Positions 25,292 through 31,729 of a stretch of DNA of 50,546 nt are shown in pieces (position 1 is the stretch's first letter; each line of letters begins with the position of its first letter). The position numbers were made by a program, and so were the translations under genes. The notes beneath the pieces are model-generated. The model made no database searches. It was not told the DNA's origin and saw only the letters and a list, made by a program, of their open reading frames with translations. Source of the stretch: an uncultured Prevotellamassilia sp. (GTDB taxonomy: Bacteria > Bacteroidota > Bacteroidia > Bacteroidales > Bacteroidaceae); the NCBI GenBank assembly GCA_934255485.1, contig CAKQOG010000018.1, positions 1-50,546 of the forward strand, written 5' to 3'.

Positions 25292-26581
25292 ATGGATTTA
25301 CGCAGTATCTTTCAGTCAATTATTTCCTTGCACCAAGAGGAACTTCCTCTGAATTTGAAAGCAAGAAACACCCAATTACCATTGGATGGCAACCGTATTG
25401 TGACCGTAACTGGTATTCGACGCTGCGGAAAGTCTTCGTTGTTGGGACTAACGATCAATCGCTTGTTAGAAAAAGGTGTACCAAGAGAACGTATTCTTTA
25501 CGTGGGATTTGATGATGAGCGCTTTTTATCTATGAGTTCTGAAAACTTTGATGAGCTTTTACAGGCATATCGGGAGATGTATCCAGAGACACCACTAAAA
25601 GATGTATATATGTTTTTTGATGAGATACAGCTTATTAATGGATGGGAACTTTTTGTATTGAGAGTGTACAAAAACTATTGCCGACACATATTTGTAACAG
25701 GAAGTACTGCAAAGATGCTCTCCGAAGAAATGGCATCAGCCTTGCGTGGATGGCCAGACGAATATCGTGAGTACCCACTAAACTTTACTGAATATTTGTC
25801 ATTTAAGGATATTAAGGCTAATAAGTTTAGTGAAGAGGGAAAGGCTAAATTGGCTGTAGCCTTTCGCTGTTATTGTGAGGAGGGTGGCTTTCCTGAGGTT
25901 GTACTTCAAAAGAGCAAGACTGAGAAATATAAGATATTGCAGTCATACTTTAATACCATGCTCTTTAGGGATTTAATGGAGCATTATCACATTAATGCTT
26001 CACCCTCTGTGGTGCGTTACTTCTTGAAGCGTGTGATGAATAATCTAACGAAACCAACCAGTGTGAACAATATTTATAATGACTTAAAGTCGCAAGGACT
26101 AAAAGTCTCTAAAGATTCTCTTTATCTTTGGTTAGACTATACTTGTAATATATTTATGTTTCGTAAGGTAGAGAAATACGAAAGGTCGATGGTGAAGAAA
26201 CGTTCATCTCCAGCAAAGTATTATGTAGCAGACATTGCTTTGCGTAATGCGGTGTTATTGCCCGAAAGTGAAGATGCAGGCAAGGCTTTGGAGAATATCG
26301 TTTATCTTAATTTAGAAAGGAGTCTTGGCGAAGAAGATCGCATTTTCTATTTCAATGAGTCGAAAGAATGTGATTTCGTAGTGCAGAGGGGAGAACGCAT
26401 CTCCGAACTGATACAAGTGTGCTGGGCATTGGATGATAATAATGTTGATAGAGAAGTAGATGGATTATTGGCTGCGCATTCTGCCATTGGGTGTGATCAG
26501 TGCCGTATCATCACCTTTGCTCAGCGCCAAACAATAGAGCGTAATGGGATAAAAATAGAGGTTATGCCAATTATATATTAG
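25292..26581 (+). CDS. AAA_14/DUF4143-family ATPase
   Basis: The 429-residue protein has Walker A GIRRCGKSSL (41-50), Walker B VYMFFDEIQ (about 105-113), and the sensor-like HIFVTGSTAKMLS. The middle is helical, and the C-terminal DUF4143 region has a PD-(D/E)XK-like element, ECDFVVQRGERISELIQVCW. The family is abundant and often multi-copy in Bacteroidetes and archaea. Its function is unknown, although mobile-element or toxin-like roles have been suggested. It stands alone, behind the palindrome array and followed by a hairpin terminator at 26642-26679. Confidence 0.85.
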   Translation: MDLRSIFQSIISLHQEELPLNLKARNTQLPLDGNRIVTVTGIRRCGKSSLLGLTINRLLEKGVPRERILYVGFDDERFLSMSSENFDELLQAYREMYPETPLKDVYMFFDEIQLINGWELFVLRVYKNYCRHIFVTGSTAKMLSEEMASALRGWPDEYREYPLNFTEYLSFKDIKANKFSEEGKAKLAVAFRCYCEEGGFPEVVLQKSKTEKYKILQSYFNTMLFRDLMEHYHINASPSVVRYFLKRVMNNLTKPTSVNNIYNDLKSQGLKVSKDSLYLWLDYTCNIFMFRKVEKYERSMVKKRSSPAKYYVADIALRNAVLLPESEDAGKALENIVYLNLERSLGEEDRIFYFNESKECDFVVQRGERISELIQVCWALDDNNVDREVDGLLAAHSAIGCDQCRIITFAQRQTIERNGIKIEVMPIIY

Positions 26582-26641
26582 TTCTGCCTGCTCTTTGGTA
26601 GTAGTATAAACTTTTGTTTATTTAACTACATAAACATAATG

Positions 26642-26679
26642 ATAATCAAGGCTTTATATTGCAATAGAGTCTTGATTAT
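26642..26679 (+). terminator. Hairpin after the AAA_14 ATPase gene
   Basis: ATAATCAAG (26642-26650) and CTTGATTAT (26671-26679) form a perfect 9-bp stem about 60 bases past the stop. No T run follows, so it is a weak terminator or a structured 3' end. Confidence 0.4.
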
Positions 26680-26690
26680 TGTGTATAGAG

Positions 26691-26871
26691 ACGTGCTTTT
26701 CTGCCCAAAGATGCGAAATTAGTTAGCGTATCACGGCCGTGATACGAGCGTATCATGGGCGTGATACGAGCGTATCGTGGGCATGATACGAGCGTATCAC
26801 GGGCGTGATACGCCAACTAAAAACGCTTTCTTTACATACAATGCCTTGTATGCTTGGATAGAAAAGCACGT
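26691..26871. repeat. Second array of four 22-bp palindromic units, nested in two sets of inverted arms
   Basis: Units GCGTATCAYGGGCGTGATACGA start at 26726, 26748, 26770 and 26792, an exact 22-bp period. Each is a near-perfect palindrome around GGGC or GGCC. TTAGTTAGCG and CGCCAACTAA flank the array, inverted with one mismatch. Further out, ACGTGCTTTTCT (26691-26702) and AGAAAAGCACGT (26860-26871) are perfect inverted 12-mers. The architecture repeats that of 325-432, although the unit sequences differ. No gene lies between 26582 and 26900. Confidence 0.85.
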
Positions 26872-26900
26872 ACTATGCGCTATGAAGTAAACCAACCTAC

Positions 26901-27260
26901 CTATGCACACACCATTTGCGAGCGTTTGCAAAAGCGTTCGCACTGAGCAGCTAAATCATAGCCTAACATTGTACCCAACATAAAATCTTCAGCTGGCGTA
27001 AGGGCATTCATCGGTTTATCAATAAAGGTGCGAACCACATCTAAGCACACGCTATTGCCAAAGTAAAGGTTCACTTTATTGACCGATACGGGCTGCTCAA
27101 GATAGGCTATCTGCTGTTCGTCTAAACGTTTGCGCATAATTTCGGCACAATCATTACACATTGTGCAAAGCACCAACTGACGAACACCTTTGCGAAATTC
27201 ATAAATTTGGTGCATAAACAACTTCAGAGAGTCGTAACGAGAAAAGTCCTCAGCTGACAT
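26901..27260 (-). CDS. DUF2023 family protein, flavodoxin partner
   Basis: The 119-residue soluble protein has cysteines in VLCTMCNDCAEIMRKRL and QCERFCKR, the pattern of DUF2023. DUF2023 is a small family that, to my knowledge, sits beside flavodoxin genes. Its role is unknown, and an accessory redox function is inferred from the neighbour. It lies downstream of fldA on the same strand, but a 184-bp palindromic element and an AAGTAGG hairpin separate the two. Confidence 0.75.
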   Translation of the reverse strand: MSAEDFSRYDSLKLFMHQIYEFRKGVRQLVLCTMCNDCAEIMRKRLDEQQIAYLEQPVSVNKVNLYFGNSVCLDVVRTFIDKPMNALTPAEDFMLGTMLGYDLAAQCERFCKRSQMVCA

Positions 27261-27280
27261 TTTAAGTAAAGATTAAGAGT

Positions 27281-27318
27281 TAAGTAGGTATTGAAAATTA
27301 TTTTTTAATACCTACTTA
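27281..27318. repeat. AAGTAGG-family hairpin beside the 184-bp element
   Basis: TAAGTAGGTATT (27281-27292) and AATACCTACTTA (27307-27318) form a perfect 12-bp stem around an AT loop. It lies 20 bases upstream of DUF2023 and 8 bases from the left end of the 184-bp element, whose terminal sequence it shares. Confidence 0.75.
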
Positions 27319-27326
27319 AGGATTTA

Positions 27327-27510
27327 TAAGTAGGTGTTCATAATTATTTTTATATTTGAAGTGCTTTATGTGGATGTAGCTTAAAGGTTAGTTTGAAGGA
27401 GCATAGCGGGCTATGTGACTGAAAACTAACCTTTAAGATGCGCCACAGAAAGTGCTACAAATGTAAAAATAACAGAACTGATTTTATAAATAATTTTGAA
27501 CACCTACTTA
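27327..27510. mobile_element. 184-bp palindromic (MITE-like) element, copy 1
   Basis: This sequence is identical over 184 bp to 30608-30791. The ends are inverted copies (TAAGTAGGTGTTCA left, TGAACACCTACTTA-like right). The inside is a long imperfect palindrome: CTTAAAGGTTAGTTT pairs with AAACTAACCTTTAAG, and the apex is CATAG-CGGG-CTATG. It has no coding capacity. It is inserted 5 bases past the fldA stop, between fldA and DUF2023. No clear target duplication is visible. Confidence 0.8.
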
Positions 27511-27515
27511 CATAC

Positions 27516-28004
27516 TTATTTTACTAACTCGCACCAACGTTCAATACGAGCGTGGTTCTTTGCATCATCATCACAAGCATCGATAGCCAAGCCTACAAAC
27601 AAGCCATTGCGACACACATCAGAGTCGGTTACATTATAGTCGGTAGGTTCATAACTACCCACGAAGGTGCAACCCGCGTTTTGCAGTGCATCATAAATCT
27701 GAGCTATGGCACCACAAAAAGTGTCACCATACGAGTCGCTATCACCGCAACCAAAAATACCTACACGTTTGCCTGTCAAGTTTTGTGAAGAGAGAGCCTC
27801 AAGAAAGTCGTACCAATCGTCTTGCAAATCGCCACAGCCCCAAGTTGATGAGCCAAGCAGCAAAGTATCATATTTTAATGCTTCAGTAGCATCTGTTGTG
27901 CCCACATTGTGGATGTTGGCAGAATCAACGTTCAATTGTTGTGCTATGTTATTTGCCACCTCCTCAGTACACCCCGTGGTACTTCCATAAAAAATTCCAA
28001 TCAT
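27516..28004 (-). CDS. fldA: Flavodoxin
   Basis: This FMN-containing electron carrier replaces ferredoxin under iron limitation. It has 162 residues, as in long-chain flavodoxins. The phosphate-binding loop is GSTTGCTEEVA, with Cys where Thr or Asn is usual. The FMN-flanking loops are LLLGSSTWGCGDLQDDW and VGIFGCGDSDSYGDTFCGA. The C-terminus has GLAIDACDDDAKNHARIERW. DUF2023 lies downstream. The 28005-28349 gap contains AT-rich promoter DNA for both directions. Confidence 0.93.
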   Translation of the reverse strand: MIGIFYGSTTGCTEEVANNIAQQLNVDSANIHNVGTTDATEALKYDTLLLGSSTWGCGDLQDDWYDFLEALSSQNLTGKRVGIFGCGDSDSYGDTFCGAIAQIYDALQNAGCTFVGSYEPTDYNVTDSDVCRNGLFVGLAIDACDDDAKNHARIERWCELVK

Positions 28005-28200
28005 ATTGTTTTTAATTTAATAGAAAAAGTCAGTAAATAATTACGCTGCAAAATAACCGATAAATCCACTGCTTAGCAATACCCAATCAAGGTGATACAA
28101 ACCCTCTGAGCACAAAATACCCAAATGTGGTGAGCATACATTTTTTGCATTCGGATGATAAAAAAAAACAATTACAGAGGGTAACATAAAAAGAAAAAAC

Positions 28201-28208
28201 TAACTTTG
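28201..28208 (+). promoter_or_regulatory. -7 box for the NahK-like kinase gene
   Basis: TAACTTTG matches TAnnTTTG. It would give a 135-base leader before the ATG at 28350. No clear -33 box is present, so the promoter is tentative. Confidence 0.35.
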
Positions 28209-28349
28209 CATAACTCCTTTGTATAGTAACACTTTCTACATACTTTCTTAAATAGATATTCACAACTATTGATTGTATTTTATCTCTACCTATGCAAGGA
28301 GCAAGTATAACTAAAACAATTACGAACTACATAACTTATAAACCTTATC

Positions 28350-29441
28350 ATGGAACAAAAAGATTTGCAACACATTGCTAATCAGTTTGAGATCGAAGGC
28401 AACGTTACAGAAGTAAAGCCTCTTGGCAACGGACTTATCAACACCACTTATAAAGTAGTGACAGACGGCAACACCCCCGACTATGTTATGCAACACATCA
28501 ACACCGACATCTTCCCCGATGTGGATATGCTGATGAACAACATCGTAGCCGTTACCGGACATATTCGCAAAAAACTCGAAGCTAAGCACACAGCAGACAT
28601 CGACCGCAAAGTGCTTAAATTTGTTCCTTGCAAAGATGGAAAATACTACTACAACCACGATGGAAAAACTTGGCGCATCATGGTGTTCATTCCCGACACA
28701 GTTTCAAAAAGCGGTGTAACCCCCGAAAGTTCGTACATCGTAGGCGAAACCTTTGGCGATTTTCAAGCCATGCTTGCCGACATACCCGAGAAATTAGGCG
28801 AAACCATCAAGGACTTCCACAACATTGAGTTCCGTTTGCAGCAATTTCACGATGCCGTTAAAGCCGACAAGGTGGGTCGTTTGGCAGGTGTGAAAGACAT
28901 TGTAGAAGAGATAGAGAAACGTGCCGACAGTATGTGCCGCAGCGAACAGCTCTTCCGCGAAGGCAAATTGCCTAAGCGCATCTGCCACTGCGATACTAAG
29001 GTAGACAACATCCTATTTGATAAAGACGACAATGTGCTTTGCGTTATCGACCTCGATACCGTAATGCCCAGCTTCATCTTCTCAGATTATGGCGACTTTT
29101 TGCGCTCTGCAGCCAACACCATGCCCGAAGATAGCCCCGAATACGACAAGATAGATTTCCGCATGGACATCTTTAAATCATTTACCGAAGGCTATCTCAA
29201 AACTGCTCGTGCATTCCTCACTCCCATCGAGATAGAGAACTTGCCTTATGCAGCCACACTCTTCCCCTACATGCAGTTGGTTCGTTTCTTTGCCGACTAT
29301 CTTGATGGCGACAACTACTTTAAGACGCAATACCCAGAGCACAACCTTGTTCGCTCTAAAAACCAACTCACACTCTTGAAGCGTGCTGAAGAGAAAATTG
29401 CCGATATGCAAGCATATATTGACGAACAGCTTAAAAAGTAA
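28350..29441 (+). CDS. NahK-like sugar kinase (aminoglycoside phosphotransferase fold)
   Basis: The 363-residue cytoplasmic kinase has GNGLINTTYKV as its nucleotide-binding start, and HCDTKVDNILFD and VIDLDTVMPSFIFSDYGDF as its catalytic and metal-binding loops. The arrangement matches N-acetylhexosamine 1-kinases such as NahK, which phosphorylate GlcNAc or GalNAc at C1 to enter nucleotide-sugar pools. Substrate specificity is inferred. It lies immediately upstream of the capsule locus and could feed it, but a strong terminator separates them. Confidence 0.75.
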   Translation: MEQKDLQHIANQFEIEGNVTEVKPLGNGLINTTYKVVTDGNTPDYVMQHINTDIFPDVDMLMNNIVAVTGHIRKKLEAKHTADIDRKVLKFVPCKDGKYYYNHDGKTWRIMVFIPDTVSKSGVTPESSYIVGETFGDFQAMLADIPEKLGETIKDFHNIEFRLQQFHDAVKADKVGRLAGVKDIVEEIEKRADSMCRSEQLFREGKLPKRICHCDTKVDNILFDKDDNVLCVIDLDTVMPSFIFSDYGDFLRSAANTMPEDSPEYDKIDFRMDIFKSFTEGYLKTARAFLTPIEIENLPYAATLFPYMQLVRFFADYLDGDNYFKTQYPEHNLVRSKNQLTLLKRAEEKIADMQAYIDEQLKK

Positions 29442-29456
29442 GTTACAAACAATTTG

Positions 29457-29563
29457 TAAGTAGATGCTCAAAACTAATTATAAACATCTACTTGTATATA
29501 GGTTCATAGCGAGGCTTTATTCCTACCACAACGTATAATAGGATAGGATTAAAGCCTCGCTAT
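29457..29563 (+). terminator. AAGTAGA hairpin and strong terminator before the capsule locus
   Basis: TAAGTAGATGCT (29457-29468) pairs with AACATCTACTTG (29483-29494). ATAGCGAGGCTTTA (29506-29519) and TAAAGCCTCGCTAT (29550-29563) then form a perfect 14-bp stem followed by TTTTCT. The second is a classic intrinsic terminator for the kinase gene. It insulates the capsule promoter. Confidence 0.8.
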
Positions 29564-29703
29564 TTTTCTATAGGCAACCATATTTTGTCATTTTTGTCAC
29601 TTAATTTATAAATAAAGAACTTTTAGCTTCAATTGCGATACATTTTTACTATATATTTCATGCTTTTGGCCTCATTTTTGCTTTATTACTCAATAATATT
29701 TCC

Positions 29704-29844
29704 AAAAAAAAATATAATTTTGCAGCGCTTTAATAGTCAATGCTTTCATATTGTCTGCTTAAGCACAAAAAGGGTTTGATTATACAATCCAAACTTCTAT
29801 ATTCCTAACAACTTGCTTCTGTCTAGAACAAGTATTTCTGCCAA
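29704..29844 (+). promoter_or_regulatory. Capsule locus promoter and structured leader
   Basis: A -7 box TAATTTTG (29715-29722) lies two bases past an A9 tract (29704-29712). The roughly 115-base leader holds two small hairpins of the same form: GTTTG-ATT-ATAC-AAT-C-CAAAC (29774-29794) and ACTTG-C-TTC-TGTCTA-GAA-CAAGT (29811-29833). Each has a 5-bp and a 3-bp stem with one bulged C. No -33 box and no flanking inverted repeats (as in invertible Bacteroides promoters) were found. Such hairpins may load UpxY. Confidence 0.55.
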
Positions 29845-30576
29845 ATGAATAAGAACAACGGCATTCTAAGAGTTAATCAAGAACTCCACTGCACAGGGGT
29901 TACACCTTGTGCTCTCCCCGGAAGTCAGAGTCAGCATGGAGCAAACTTTGCACAAAAAGGGGTGTCCACCCATTGTATCTTGAATTCTGCAACAAACGAT
30001 GTCTCAACTTTTAAAAATACCCCCCCCGAACACTGGTATGCACTTAGAGCAACCTATGGTCGTGAGAAATTAGCCCACGACTATCTTATTTCAAAAGGGG
30101 TAAAGGCTTTCTGTCCGATGCAGGAAGTAACAAAGCTTATTAATGGCAAACGCAAAACATTGTATGTATCGCGCTTGCCAAACATTTTTTTTGCATACGG
30201 CACTGAAGAGGTTATAAAATCGTATGTCTACGACAATGTAAATCTGCCCTACCTTCGTTTTTATTATCGTCATCAACACATAGGCAACCGCATCAAACAC
30301 TTTCCAATGGTTGTTCCAAGCGAACAAATAGAAACTTTAAAAGTTATTTGTCAAGCCGAAGCTGAAGATATTATTCTTGCTCCATTCAATATTCACAAAT
30401 TCAGCAAAGGACAACTTGTACGCATTGTCGAAGGTAAGTTTAAGGGGGTTATTGGCAGAGTGGCACGCTATCACGGACAAACCCGCATAGGAATATACAT
30501 CGATGGTTTGCTAACCATGGCTACAGCCTACGTTCCTAAAAATTTTATCGAACCAATTGATGTAATCAATGAATGA
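29845..30576 (+). CDS. upxY: UpxY-type capsule transcription antiterminator (NusG family)
   Basis: The protein is 243 residues long. The NusG N-terminal domain begins HWYALRATYGREKLAHDYL at about residue 62 and the KOW-like region is FSKGQLVRIVEGKFKGVIGRV (about 192-212, here in two parts). In Bacteroides fragilis, UpxY proteins let RNA polymerase read through the leader of their own capsule operon. About 60 residues of Ser/Thr/Gln-rich sequence before the NGN domain are unusual. A run of eight C (30020-30027) lies in frame just before the domain. Indels there would disrupt the protein. There is no internal start after it, so this is a candidate phase switch. No upxZ is present. Confidence 0.88.
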   Translation: MNKNNGILRVNQELHCTGVTPCALPGSQSQHGANFAQKGVSTHCILNSATNDVSTFKNTPPEHWYALRATYGREKLAHDYLISKGVKAFCPMQEVTKLINGKRKTLYVSRLPNIFFAYGTEEVIKSYVYDNVNLPYLRFYYRHQHIGNRIKHFPMVVPSEQIETLKVICQAEAEDIILAPFNIHKFSKGQLVRIVEGKFKGVIGRVARYHGQTRIGIYIDGLLTMATAYVPKNFIEPIDVINE

Positions 30577-30607
30577 TAACTAGTTACTCAAATTTAATTT
30601 ATATGTT

Positions 30608-30791
30608 TAAGTAGGTGTTCATAATTATTTTTATATTTGAAGTGCTTTATGTGGATGTAGCTTAAAGGTTAGTTTGAAGGAGCATAGCGGGCTATGTGAC
30701 TGAAAACTAACCTTTAAGATGCGCCACAGAAAGTGCTACAAATGTAAAAATAACAGAACTGATTTTATAAATAATTTTGAACACCTACTTA
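30608..30791. mobile_element. 184-bp palindromic (MITE-like) element, copy 2
   Basis: This copy is identical to 27327-27510 and in the same orientation. It lies 31 bases past the upxY stop and 89 bases before the export lipoprotein gene, inside the capsule transcript. Its long stem may act as a pause or terminator site that the antiterminator must overcome. No transposase is present. Confidence 0.8.
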
Positions 30792-30880
30792 TTTCCTGCT
30801 TTAATTAAAATTAAGCCCATGCTTAACAATTAATTAATCCGCATATTGCCTATAAATCTCTATTTAGTCTACCCTATCTT

Positions 30881-31723
30881 ATGAAACAAAAAGATTCGTT
30901 ATGCAAAAGCATAAAAGGTTTTATTATATTGCTCATAGCTGTATGCTTTGCAGCGTGTACTGCTCCTAAAGACGTCACCTATTTTCAAGACTCAGATAGG
31001 CTCAACGGCATGGCATTGCAAGCTGAGCAACAACTGCGCCTACACCCTGAGGACAAGATAAACATTGTGGTAAATAGCTCGAACCCAATGCTCGAAAAGC
31101 AGTTTACCTTGATGACAACAAATAGCAAATCAGTTCTTGGTTCGTCTGTTCAACCACAAACAAGCGCCTCAGGTAGCAGTAGCAACACGCAGATGGTGGC
31201 ATATACGGTAGATGAACAAGGTACTATAGAATTTCCTATTCTTGGTAAAATAGCAGTTGGAGGCAAAACGCGCCAACAAGTGGCACAATACATTCAAGAC
31301 CGCTTAATTGCACGTGAACTTGTAAGCGACCCTATCGTTACTGTTGAATACGTAAATATGGGGGTAAACGTGTTGGGCGAAGTAAGTAAACCCGGACATA
31401 TTGGCATCAGCAAAGACCACTTTACAATTGTTGATGCGCTATCGTATGCAGGCGACCTCACAATCAACGGCAATCGCCGCAACATATTGGTAACACGCAA
31501 TGTTGAAGGCGAAAACAAGGTATATCATCTTGACATGACCAACATGCAATCGGTGCTCAACTCACCAGCCTACTATCTGCAACAAAACGACCTTGTATAT
31601 GTATCGCCCAATAACAAACGTAAGCGCGAGTCGAACGCAACAGGCAACACGTTTAACAATCCTTCTATTTGGATTTCAATTGCATCGCTTCTCACCACTA
31701 TCACCGCATTGATTATCAGATAA
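30881..31723 (+). CDS. wza: Polysaccharide export lipoprotein (Wza/OPX family)
   Basis: This outer-membrane or periplasmic export protein provides the channel for capsule polymer. It has 280 residues. A lipobox ends FAACT at about residue 26. The export domain (RLHPEDKINIVV and later DEQGTIEFPILGKIAVGGKTR) and a SLBB domain (VNVLGEVSKPGHIGISKDHFTIVDALSYAG) are present. A C-terminal hydrophobic stretch, IWISIASLLTTITALIIR, is typical of Bacteroidetes OPX proteins. wzc follows after 6 bases. Confidence 0.9.
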   Translation: MKQKDSLCKSIKGFIILLIAVCFAACTAPKDVTYFQDSDRLNGMALQAEQQLRLHPEDKINIVVNSSNPMLEKQFTLMTTNSKSVLGSSVQPQTSASGSSSNTQMVAYTVDEQGTIEFPILGKIAVGGKTRQQVAQYIQDRLIARELVSDPIVTVEYVNMGVNVLGEVSKPGHIGISKDHFTIVDALSYAGDLTINGNRRNILVTRNVEGENKVYHLDMTNMQSVLNSPAYYLQQNDLVYVSPNNKRKRESNATGNTFNNPSIWISIASLLTTITALIIR

Positions 31724-31729
31724 AAGAAC

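Noticed and set aside
29564..29844. Invertible capsule promoter as in Bacteroides fragilis
   Set aside because: I found no inverted repeat pair flanking the -7 box at 29715, and no recombinase lies nearby.
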